Of a stretch of 64,000 bases of DNA, positions 9,215 to 16,388 are shown piece by piece. The notes beneath the pieces were generated by a model. The model made no database searches, was not told where the DNA came from, and saw only the letters and a list, made by a program, of their open reading frames with translations. Position numbers and translations under genes: made by a program. Location of the stretch: positions 248,001 through 312,000 of the forward strand of contig NZ_OW712331.1 of NCBI RefSeq assembly GCF_940677205.1, read 5' to 3'. Numbering within the stretch: the stretch's first letter is position 1; the number at the start of each line of letters is the position of its first letter. This stretch comes from [Clostridium] colinum. Its GTDB lineage: Bacteria; Bacillota; Clostridia; Lachnospirales; CAG-274.

Positions 9215-11314
9215 ATGAAACTAGAGCCAAAAACAGTTGTTAGCGATAGATATGAAATTTTAGAGCTAATAGGTGTGGGTGGTATGGCAAATGTATACTG
9301 CGCTAAAGATTTAAAACTAGATAGAAAAGTTAGCTTTAAAGTGTTAAAGGAAGAATTTATAGATGAAGAATTTATAGGAAAGTTTAGTAAAGAGGCTAGA
9401 GCTGCAGCAAGAATATCTCATATTAACATAGCAAATGTATATGATGTTGGTAATGATGGTAATATATATTATATTGTTATGGAGTATGTAGATGGTTATA
9501 CTTTAAAGGATATTATAAAAACAAAAGCTCCTTTTACTAATGAAGAAGTTTTGGGTATATCCATACAAATAGCAAATGCTTTAGAAGTTGCACATAGCAA
9601 TAATATTGTACACAGAGATATAAAGCCACAAAATATATTAGTAACAAAAGATGGTGGAATAAAAGTTACCGACTTTGGTATAGCAAGAGCTACTACCTCT
9701 AATACAATAACAACAGACACAATGGGTAGTGTACATTATTTTTCGCCAGAGCAAGCAAGAGGAGGATATGTAGACTTTAAAAGTGATATATATTCTCTTG
9801 GTATAATAATGTTTGAAATGATAACAGGTAAACTACCTTTTGATGGTGATGGTGTTGTTCAGCTTGCTATGAAACATATAAATGAGCCTTTACCAGATAT
9901 GAAGGAGTTAAACCCTAAAATATCTAGCAGTTTAGAAAAAATTATTTTAAAAGCTACTAATAAAAATTCAGACAATAGATATTCTTCTACTAAAGAGCTT
10001 AATTTAGATTTAAAAAAAGCTTTATCAGATGAAAGTGGAAAATTTGTAACAGAAAATAGTATTGACGAAGATAGCCCAACTATTGTTATAAAACCAGAAG
10101 AAATAGAGCAAATAAAAAATATGTCAAAAAACATAGATAATAAAGTAAAAGAAGATAAAGCAGTTGATAAAATTAATCAACCAGCAAAAAATATGGAAAA
10201 AGCTCCAAAGCAAAGCACTAAAAATATATCTATGCCAAAAATAAATAAAGAAGACGATAAATCGTTAGATAAAAAAGTTACTATATGGGCTATTATAACA
10301 TCTTTATTAATTATAGGTGTAATATCTGGATTTTTAATTGTTTGGTTATTATCGGATGGCAACTCTAAAGTTCCAGATTTTAAGGGAAAAACGTGGGAAG
10401 AAGCCGTAGAAATTGCAAAAAATAAAGAAATATATATAACAAATACAAAAGAAGAATATGACCCAAACATAAAAGAAGGAGCTATTATAGACCAAGATAT
10501 AAAAGCCGGTCAAAAAGTTAAAAAAGGTAGTAATATAAATGTTACTCTTAGCTTAGGTAGCGGAAGATTTGAAGTAGAAAATTTTGTAGGACTTGATATA
10601 TCAGAAGTATATAAAAAAGTTGAAAACTTAAGCGTAGAGCTTAAAGAAGAATATATATATGATAACAATATTCCAATAGGTAAAGTTGTAAAACAAAGAC
10701 CAGAAGGTGGAACTAGCTTAAACCCTGGAGATAATTTAACATTATATATAAGCAAAGGTAAAGAAGAAGATGAAACAAGTGTAGCAGTGCCATATTTAAT
10801 AGGACTTAGCGAAAGCGAAGCTAAGAGTAAAATAAAAAAAGAAGGACTATCTGTTGGTAAAGTTAGCAAAGTAGAAAATGATACTGTACCAGAAGGTAAT
10901 GTTATAGAACAAAGCATAAGCTATGGCAAAGAAGTGCCAGAAGGAACAGCTATAAGTATTGTTATAAGCAAAGGTAAAAAACAAACAACAGAAAGTACAA
11001 CTCAAGCAATTGTTCAAGATACATCAACAGAAATTACAACCCAAGCTATGTCAGAATATAAAGAAACAACAACTTATCAACCAGTTTTAAAATCTGAAAA
11101 CTTAGTTATAAACCCTACATTACCAGAAGGTGTGGAAAATGTAGAAGTTAAAGTTGTAAAAATAGTTGATGGACAATCTATTACTATATGGTCTAGCAAC
11201 CATAATGTAAGTAGTTTTCCATTATCTATTACTGTAACAGGAGATAAACCAGCACAGTTTGAGCTTTATATAGACGGTAAGCTTATTGGTACAGAAATTA
11301 AAAACTTTAATTAA
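9215..11314 (+). CDS. prkC: PASTA-domain Ser/Thr protein kinase (PrkC/Stk)
   Basis: The 699-residue membrane kinase has an N-terminal Hanks kinase domain (about 10-275) with a Gly loop (GVGGMANVY), Lys in VSFKVLKEE, HRDIKPQN from residue 133 and DFGIA. A charged juxtamembrane linker leads to a single helix at about 356-379, then three extracellular PASTA repeats (about 385-452, 453-520, 524-592). The tail is Thr-rich (EITTQAMSEYKETTTYQP) and ends in a compact beta-rich domain of about 80 residues. It senses muropeptides or lipid II and phosphorylates division and wall proteins. The cognate phosphatase is immediately upstream. An rsgA gene often found next is absent here. Confidence 0.95.
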   Translation: MKLEPKTVVSDRYEILELIGVGGMANVYCAKDLKLDRKVSFKVLKEEFIDEEFIGKFSKEARAAARISHINIANVYDVGNDGNIYYIVMEYVDGYTLKDIIKTKAPFTNEEVLGISIQIANALEVAHSNNIVHRDIKPQNILVTKDGGIKVTDFGIARATTSNTITTDTMGSVHYFSPEQARGGYVDFKSDIYSLGIIMFEMITGKLPFDGDGVVQLAMKHINEPLPDMKELNPKISSSLEKIILKATNKNSDNRYSSTKELNLDLKKALSDESGKFVTENSIDEDSPTIVIKPEEIEQIKNMSKNIDNKVKEDKAVDKINQPAKNMEKAPKQSTKNISMPKINKEDDKSLDKKVTIWAIITSLLIIGVISGFLIVWLLSDGNSKVPDFKGKTWEEAVEIAKNKEIYITNTKEEYDPNIKEGAIIDQDIKAGQKVKKGSNINVTLSLGSGRFEVENFVGLDISEVYKKVENLSVELKEEYIYDNNIPIGKVVKQRPEGGTSLNPGDNLTLYISKGKEEDETSVAVPYLIGLSESEAKSKIKKEGLSVGKVSKVENDTVPEGNVIEQSISYGKEVPEGTAISIVISKGKKQTTESTTQAIVQDTSTEITTQAMSEYKETTTYQPVLKSENLVINPTLPEGVENVEVKVVKIVDGQSITIWSSNHNVSSFPLSITVTGDKPAQFELYIDGKLIGTEIKNFN

Positions 11315-11323
11315 TTTATATAT

Positions 11324-11363
11324 TAGTGGTATTTAGCATTATTAATAGTGTTAAATATCACTA
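11324..11363 (+). terminator. Stem-loop after prkC
   Basis: TAGTGGTATTTAGCA (11324-11338) pairs with TGTTAAATATCACTA (11349-11363), allowing two wobble or mismatched positions, around a 10-base loop. It sits 10 bases after the prkC stop and is followed by T-rich sequence without a clean U-run. It probably ends the rsmB-rlmN-prpC-prkC transcript. Confidence 0.55.
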
Positions 11364-11602
11364 TTTATTTAGTAATAAACATTTATTAATATCATAAAAT
11401 AATATTTGAAATAACGTATGAAAAAAGATTGTTTATTTATACAAAGGATAAATAACCTAGAAATCTAGCTTTTTACATAATTTCAGGCAAAGTCTAGTTT
11501 TGTGATTAAAATTTTTATATAAAGTATAAAAATGAAAAAAATTAATCAAAAATATTTTGTTTTCAGCATGTAGTATTTAATATTTATTTTTTGAGGTGTA
11601 AT

Positions 11603-12277
11603 ATGTTAAAGCAAGATGATTTTAATTATTTAGAAAAAAAATTAAGTTTTTGGAGTAAAATTACCCCAGAAGAGCAAGAACAAATATTAAAAGAATCAAT
11701 AAATAAAAAATATAAAAAAGATGAAAATATATATAATCCAACTAAAGAATGTTTAGGCATTATTTTAATAAAAAAGGGAGAGCTTAGGTCTTATATTTTA
11801 TCTGAAGAAGGAAAAGAAGTAACATTATATCGTTTAAAAGAGGGTGATATTTGTGTTCTTTCATCATCTTGTATACTAAATAATATAACATTTGATGTTT
11901 ATATCGATTGTGAGAAAAATACAGAGGTAATTATTATAAATTCTATTTTATTTTCAGAATTAGTAAATAAAAATGTATATGTAGAAAATTTTATATTAAA
12001 AAATACAGTAGATAAATTTTCTAATGTAATGTGGACAATAGAACAAATTTTATTTATGAAATTTGATACTCGTCTTGCTATATTTTTATTAGATGAATCA
12101 ACAAAATTAGGTACAAATAACATAAAAATTACTCATCAACAAATAGCAAAATATATTGGAAGTGCCAGAGAGGTAGTATCTCGTATGTTAAAGTATTTTG
12201 AACAAGAAGATATTGTAAAATTATCTCGTGGCACTATAAAAATTATTGATAAAGAAAAATTAAAAAAATTGATTTAA
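11603..12277 (+). CDS. Crp/Fnr-family transcriptional regulator
   Basis: The 224-residue regulator has an N-terminal cyclic-nucleotide-binding-fold sensor (about 20-125), a long dimer helix, and a C-terminal Crp-type winged helix (THQQIAKYIGSAREVVSRML). The ATG at 11603 follows a perfect gaggtg SD; an upstream TTG would include the SD in the coding region and is rejected. The sensor carries the DICVLSSSCILNNITFDV segment, a Cys pair common in clostridial Fnr-like proteins of unknown ligand. There is no N-terminal Cys cluster as in classic Fnr. It converges on an Fe-S operon with a palindromic operator, its likely target. Confidence 0.88.
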   Translation: MLKQDDFNYLEKKLSFWSKITPEEQEQILKESINKKYKKDENIYNPTKECLGIILIKKGELRSYILSEEGKEVTLYRLKEGDICVLSSSCILNNITFDVYIDCEKNTEVIIINSILFSELVNKNVYVENFILKNTVDKFSNVMWTIEQILFMKFDTRLAIFLLDESTKLGTNNIKITHQQIAKYIGSAREVVSRMLKYFEQEDIVKLSRGTIKIIDKEKLKKLI

Positions 12278-12283
12278 AATTAT

Positions 12284-12865
12284 TTAAGCTTCATTTTTAT
12301 ATTTTATTTTACATATAAGCTGTGTCATAGTCCCCATAGGGCAATAAACACACCAAGAATTAGGCTTAAATAATATCATTGTAATAAATCCTAATACAGA
12401 GGAAGTTAGCATAACGCTATAAAACCCAAATGCAAATTGTGCTATCCAAGGAGAAACATTAGCATTATAAGCCCAGTGCCACGGAAGCTTAATAGTCCAG
12501 AGCAATGTTACAAACTGTTTTAGACTATTAGCACCAGAAAACACTAGATAAGTTGTAAATAACATATTAATAAACATTAGCATAAAAAATGTTAAAAAGC
12601 CGTATCTAAACCATTTTTTACGTAAAAACTTAGGAATAGGTTTATTTCTTGATAATTTTAATTTTGTACCTAAAAGGTTAAATAATTGTCCTCTACCACA
12701 ATAATTGTTGCAATAGCCTTTTTCTTTTCCAAAAATAGACATTAATAACGGTATAAAAAAACATAACAATCCAAACCAAGCAAATAAAATATTAAAAAAT
12801 CCTAGAATTAAATAAATAACAGATACAATCCATAAATAATCATACCATTTTTTACTTTTATTCAT
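12284..12865 (-). CDS. NapH/YccM-like membrane 4Fe-4S protein
   Basis: The 193-residue integral membrane protein has about four helices and two Cys motifs: CNNYCGRGQLF in a loop and CVYCPMGTMTQL near the C-terminus. These match the 4Fe-4S-binding membrane electron carriers of the NapH/NosR/YccM group. The start is the ATG at 12865, preceded by an aggtt SD lying inside the end of the ferredoxin gene; a longer ORF start would run into that gene. With the ferredoxin just upstream it probably forms a membrane electron-transfer unit. The redox partner is not evident in this window. Confidence 0.82.
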   Translation of the reverse strand: MNKSKKWYDYLWIVSVIYLILGFFNILFAWFGLLCFFIPLLMSIFGKEKGYCNNYCGRGQLFNLLGTKLKLSRNKPIPKFLRKKWFRYGFLTFFMLMFINMLFTTYLVFSGANSLKQFVTLLWTIKLPWHWAYNANVSPWIAQFAFGFYSVMLTSSVLGFITMILFKPNSWCVYCPMGTMTQLICKIKYKNEA

Positions 12866-12867
12866 TT

Positions 12868-13065
12868 TTAAACCTCCACTTCTATTAATTCTATAACATT
12901 TGCAGGGCAAATAAAAATACATTTTTTACACCCTACACATAAATTTTCATCAACTTGAGAATACATACCTCTTTTTATAGAAATAGCACCTCGGGGGCAA
13001 ACTTTTTTGCAACGTCCGCAAGCTACACATTCTTCTTTTAAAACTTTAGCCTTTTTTTTAATCAT
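12868..13065 (-). CDS. 2[4Fe-4S] ferredoxin
   Basis: The 65-residue ferredoxin has two complete cluster motifs, CVACGRCKKVCP and CVGCKKCIFICP, separated by about 18 residues and flanked by basic residues at the N-terminus. In NapH-type systems the soluble ferredoxin domain is often fused to the membrane module; here it is a separate first gene whose stop lies 2 bases from the next start. The SD is aaggagtg. The promoter has a good -10 but no consensus -35, and a Crp/Fnr-like palindrome near -41, indicating activator dependence. Confidence 0.93.
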   Translation of the reverse strand: MIKKKAKVLKEECVACGRCKKVCPRGAISIKRGMYSQVDENLCVGCKKCIFICPANVIELIEVEV

Positions 13066-13096
13066 AAAAACACTCCTTGAAATATAGATTGAGTAT

Positions 13097-13138
13097 ATTA
13101 TAATAAAATATATTAATTTTATCTGTGATTAAATCACA
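13097..13138 (-). promoter_or_regulatory. Crp/Fnr-type operator and -10 of the ferredoxin operon
   Basis: A perfect 15-base palindrome TGTGATTAAATCACA occupies 13124-13138. Read on the minus strand, a TATAAT -10 box (13097-13102) begins 29 bases from its centre, placing the site at about -41. That is the class II activator position of Crp/Fnr proteins. No TTGACA-like -35 is present at the right spacing, as expected for an activated promoter. The Crp/Fnr gene at 11603 is the obvious candidate binder. Confidence 0.72.
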
Positions 13139-13161
13139 AAATAGAAAAAATGATGTTTAAC

Positions 13162-13189
13162 TTGACAAAAAAATATATAATGATATAAT
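13162..13189 (+). promoter_or_regulatory. metN promoter
   Basis: TTGACA (13162-13167) and TATAAT (13184-13189) are separated by 16 bases, about 50 bases before the metN ATG. The leader is too short to hold an S-box or T-box riboswitch, so methionine control, if any, must be by a protein. The Crp/Fnr palindrome lies about 25 bases upstream of the -35, so divergent influence is possible. Confidence 0.75.
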
Positions 13190-13239
13190 AAAAAATAATT
13201 TTTTAGATTTATGGAAAAAATAAATAGTGAGGTGATAAA

Positions 13240-14259
13240 ATGGTTTTAATAGAACAGCTTGTTAAAACATATGGTGAGGGAGAAAATGCTGTAAATGCAC
13301 TAAAAGGAATAGATTTACACATAGAAAAAGGAGAAATTTTTGGCATAATAGGACTTAGTGGAGCAGGCAAAAGCTCTCTTGTAAGATGTTTAAATCTATT
13401 AGAAAAACCTACAAGTGGTAGCATAAAAATAGATGGCGAAGACATAATAAAACTATCTAAAAAGCAACTTAGACAATCTAGAAAAAAAATCGGTATGGTT
13501 TTTCAACACTTCAACCTTTTAATGAACTCTACTATTTATGAAAATGTAGCTTTTCCAATGCGTATAGATAATAAACCTAAAGATTATATTGATAAAAGAG
13601 TGAAAGAGCTTTTAGACCTTGTAGGACTCTTAGATAAAAAAGATATGTATCCGTCTATGTTATCTGGTGGGCAAAAACAAAGAGTTGGTATAGCTAGAGC
13701 AATAGCTAATAACCCTAATATTATTATATGTGATGAAGCAACAAGTGCTTTAGACCCTGAAACGACAAAAGCTATATTAAGCCTTTTAAAAGATATAAAC
13801 AAAAAATTAGGTATTACAATTATTATAATAACTCATGAAATGGACGTTATAAAGCATATTTGCAATAGAGTAGCTATATTAGAAAAAGGTAAAATAGCCG
13901 AATGTGGCTTAGTATCAGAAGTATTTGTAAATCCAAAAACACAAATAGCAAAAAGCTTTTTTGATTCGGTAGACGTTAAGCTAGAAAATGACATTTATCA
14001 AAAGGCATTAGATGGTAACGGTATCGTTATAAAAGGAATATTTATAGGAGAAACGTCTACGGCTCCTTATATATCTAAAATGATAACTAAATATAACGTA
14101 GAAGCATCTATCTTACTTGGTAATATTCAACATATGGATGACACATTAATAGGTACTCTTGTTATAAAAATAACTGGTGAAGATGAAAATATTAATAATG
14201 CAATAAACTATTTAAAAGAAAATAATGTTTTAGTAGAGGAGGTACACTATGAATATTAA
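13240..14259 (+). CDS. metN: Methionine ABC transporter ATPase MetN
   Basis: The 339-residue ATPase has Walker A GLSGAGKSS (about residue 38), signature LSGGQKQRVGIARA and Walker B ICDEATSALDP, followed by a C-terminal NIL (ACT-like) domain from about residue 260. That regulatory domain binds cytoplasmic methionine and inhibits transport, and it distinguishes MetN from other amino-acid ATPases. The SD is gaggtgat. The 3' end overlaps metI by 11 bases. Together with metI and metQ it forms a complete high-affinity methionine importer. Confidence 0.95.
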   Translation: MVLIEQLVKTYGEGENAVNALKGIDLHIEKGEIFGIIGLSGAGKSSLVRCLNLLEKPTSGSIKIDGEDIIKLSKKQLRQSRKKIGMVFQHFNLLMNSTIYENVAFPMRIDNKPKDYIDKRVKELLDLVGLLDKKDMYPSMLSGGQKQRVGIARAIANNPNIIICDEATSALDPETTKAILSLLKDINKKLGITIIIITHEMDVIKHICNRVAILEKGKIAECGLVSEVFVNPKTQIAKSFFDSVDVKLENDIYQKALDGNGIVIKGIFIGETSTAPYISKMITKYNVEASILLGNIQHMDDTLIGTLVIKITGEDENINNAINYLKENNVLVEEVHYEY

Positions 14260-14920
14260 TACAGAATACTTAATGCAATTAAAAAAGATAGTTTTACCTG
14301 CTTTTAATGAAACTTTATATATGGTATTTTTTTCTAGTTTATTTTCTATTATATTAGGGATATTTATTGGTATTATATTATATATAACAGAAAAAGGTGG
14401 AATATTAGAAAATAAGATTATAAATAAAATCTTAGGCTTAATAATAAATATTGGTAGAAGTGTACCTTTTATAATATTAATGATTGCAGTTTTTCCATTA
14501 TCAAAATTTATAGTTGGAACAACATTAGGCTCTAAGGCAGCAATAGTCCCATTAACAGTGGCAGCAATACCATTTGTAGCTAGAATGATAGAAGCTTGTT
14601 TAAAAGAAATAGATAAAGGTGTTATAGAAGCATCAATATCTATGGGAGCTACGGAATGGCAAATTATATATAAAGTTTTGATACCAGAAAGTATGTCTGC
14701 TATTATATCAACCATTACTACAACTATTATAAGCATTATAGGATATTCTGCAATGGCAGGAACTATTGGTGGTGGTGGACTTGGTAGTGTAGCTATTACA
14801 TATGGTTATCAAAGATATAGAGATGATATATTAATAATAAGTGTATTATTAATGGTTATATTAGTGCAAATAGTACAAACTATCGGTAATATATTAAGCA
14901 AAAAATTAAATAAAAAATAA
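14249..14920 (+). CDS. metI: Methionine ABC transporter permease MetI
   Basis: The 223-residue permease has five or so membrane helices and the BPD_transp EAA-like loop EASISMGATEWQIIYKVLIPES that docks the ATPase. The segment SAMAGTIGGGGLGSVAITYGY is highly characteristic of MetI. Its ATG lies inside the end of metN, after a gaggaggt SD, so the two are translationally coupled. It forms the homodimeric transmembrane channel for D/L-methionine delivered by MetQ. Confidence 0.95.
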   Translation: MNINTEYLMQLKKIVLPAFNETLYMVFFSSLFSIILGIFIGIILYITEKGGILENKIINKILGLIINIGRSVPFIILMIAVFPLSKFIVGTTLGSKAAIVPLTVAAIPFVARMIEACLKEIDKGVIEASISMGATEWQIIYKVLIPESMSAIISTITTTIISIIGYSAMAGTIGGGGLGSVAITYGYQRYRDDILIISVLLMVILVQIVQTIGNILSKKLNKK

Positions 14921-14952
14921 ATATTATAATACTATAAAAGGAGTGATGTATT

Positions 14953-15768
14953 ATGAAGAAATTTTTAAAAACAACATTATTAGCCATAACAGTTTGCGTT
15001 GGGCTTTCAGCTTGTGGCTTACCTAAATCGGACACTAAAAATGATGGAGACAAAACACTTAAAGTAGGTGCTACAAGTGTACCACACGCAGAAATATTAA
15101 ATCATGTTGTAGATAATTTAGCAGAAGAAGGTATTAATTTAGAGATAAAAGAATTTTCTGAATATACTGTTTTAAACCCAAGTTTATCTGCAGGTGAAAT
15201 TGATGCAAACTTTTTCCAACATACGTCATATTTAAATAATTATGTTGAAGAGACAGGAGAAAATTTAGTTTCTGTTGGGCCAATACACACAGAACCAATG
15301 GGAATATATTCTAAAAAAGCTAAATCTTTAGATGAGCTTACAGAAGGAGATAAAATAGCTATACCTAATGATGCTACAAATGGGGCAAGAGCATTACTTC
15401 TTTTAGAAAAAAATGGTATTATAAAGCTAAAAGAGGGTGTGGGAGATAAAGCTACTATATTTGATATACAAGAAAATTTAAAAAATGTAGATATAATAGA
15501 AATGGATGCAGCGGCTTTACCAAGAGCATTAGATGATGTAAAAATGTCAGTTATAAATACAAATTATGCGCTTGAAGCAGGATTTAATCCTATGTCAGAT
15601 GCAATAGCTATGGAAGGTAATGATTCTTTATTTAGCAATATATTAGTAGTAAAACAAGGAGATGAAACAAAACCAGAAATACAAGCTTTATATAGTGCTT
15701 TAACAAGTGATGAAGTAAAACAGTTTATAGAAGATAATTATAAAGGAGCATTAATACCAGCTTTTTAA
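14953..15768 (+). CDS. metQ: Methionine-binding lipoprotein MetQ
   Basis: The 271-residue NlpA-family substrate-binding lipoprotein has a signal peptide ending in a lipobox (GLSAC, Cys about residue 21). The mature part begins with the family hallmark LKVGATSVPHAEIL and contains FFQHTSYLNNY and the VSVGPIHTEPMGIYS motif. It is anchored to the outer face of the membrane and delivers methionine to MetNI. It is the last gene of the operon. No clear intrinsic terminator follows before the next promoter at 15833. Confidence 0.95.
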   Translation: MKKFLKTTLLAITVCVGLSACGLPKSDTKNDGDKTLKVGATSVPHAEILNHVVDNLAEEGINLEIKEFSEYTVLNPSLSAGEIDANFFQHTSYLNNYVEETGENLVSVGPIHTEPMGIYSKKAKSLDELTEGDKIAIPNDATNGARALLLLEKNGIIKLKEGVGDKATIFDIQENLKNVDIIEMDAAALPRALDDVKMSVINTNYALEAGFNPMSDAIAMEGNDSLFSNILVVKQGDETKPEIQALYSALTSDEVKQFIEDNYKGALIPAF

Positions 15769-15832
15769 TAAATTTTGAATAATTTGTACAAAAAAATAAA
15801 TATAAAAAGACTAAAATTGGTAAAAATTTTTC

Positions 15833-15861
15833 TTGACTAAAACATTTTTTTGTGCTATTAT
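15833..15861 (+). promoter_or_regulatory. Promoter of the c-di-GMP riboswitch transcript
   Basis: TTGACT (15833-15838) and TATTAT (15856-15861) are separated by exactly 17 bases, about 75 bases upstream of the riboswitch core. This gives the riboswitch RNA its own start rather than making it a tail of metNIQ. The predicted 5' end begins with a short AATCAAC/GTTGATT hairpin (about 15870-15896). Confidence 0.7.
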
Positions 15862-15929
15862 TATATAGCAATCAACACGGGGAATTTTAGTTGATTATAG
15901 TATTTATTATAAACGTAGTTTTTTAAATG

Positions 15930-16030
15930 AAAATTGAAAAAGGCAAACTTATTGAAAAATAAGGACGCAAAGCCACAGGTCTAAATGTTTTACATATGAC
16001 GGCTGGGTTACCAAAGTTGAATTATGACAT
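15930..16030 (+). ncRNA. Cyclic di-GMP-I riboswitch (GEMM-I)
   Basis: The conserved core of the GEMM-I aptamer is read directly: AGGCAAAC (15941-15948), a GAAA-type capped stem, GGACGCAAAGCC (15963-15974), CAGGTCTAAA, then the second stem closing with GGCTGGGTTACC (16001-16012). Spacing and invariant bases match known class I c-di-GMP aptamers. An expression platform with an intrinsic terminator follows. No open reading frame of credible size lies between that terminator and aroE. The window also encodes a GGDEF-EAL protein (56320-58617), so the ligand is probably made or degraded by this organism. Confidence 0.93.
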
Positions 16031-16040
16031 ATATTTTAAT

Positions 16041-16116
16041 ATTAATATGCCTAAGGTATAGGTATGTTAATAAACGATTTATAAGTTCTGTTTGGTAGCC
16101 ATACAGAACTTTTTTT
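16041..16116 (+). terminator. Riboswitch expression platform with intrinsic terminator
   Basis: An AT-rich stem (about 16040-16072, TTAATATGCCTA with TAGGTATGTTAA) is followed by a terminator: AGTTCTGT (16084-16091) pairs with ACAGAACT (16103-16110) and runs into seven T residues (16110-16116). The terminator loop GGTAGCC (16094-16100) is perfectly complementary to GGCTACC at 16129-16135, just beyond the T-run. That pairing may be accidental or part of an alternative fold. Confidence 0.85.
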
Positions 16117-16379
16117 ATGCAAATTTAAGGCTACCTTCAATTTTGGGGTTTATAAATTTTTTGCTAGCAATTAATAAAAGGTATTAAAAATTAATATATT
16201 ATTATTTGGGGACTTATAATATGTTAATAATTTATGTGATTTGTTAAGGGTAATACTTGAACGGAAAAAAATAAGGGTTGAAGATATTTTCTTCAATCCT
16301 TATTTAGTTGTAAAAATAATTTATAAAGTATATTTTTTAATAAATTTTTGATATAATAAGTAATTAAATATTAAAAGAG
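16117..16379. other. Non-coding stretch behind the c-di-GMP riboswitch
   Basis: Only trivial reading frames are present; the best is an eight-codon ATG frame at 16221 after a ggggac. A second palindrome, AATAAGGGTTGAAGA with TCTTCAATCCTTATT (16270-16304), stands before aroE. Its U-run is on the minus-strand side, so as a terminator it would stop leftward transcription better. A TTGATATAATAAG-like -10 near 16349 probably drives aroE. Confidence 0.55.
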
Positions 16380-16388
16380 GTGATATAT

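Noticed and set aside
13190-13240. SAM (S-box) or T-box riboswitch before metN
   Set aside because: The promoter lies only about 50 bases before the ATG, which leaves no room for such a leader, and no conserved core was seen.
14230-14736. 168-codon minus-strand frame across metI
   Set aside because: The hydrophobic pattern is mirrored from the metI membrane helices; there is no SD and the frame conflicts with an intact operon.
16221-16247. Eight-codon frame behind the riboswitch terminator as a regulated leader peptide
   Set aside because: Its SD (ggggac) is poor and the peptide has no distinctive content; kept only as a note, not called a gene.
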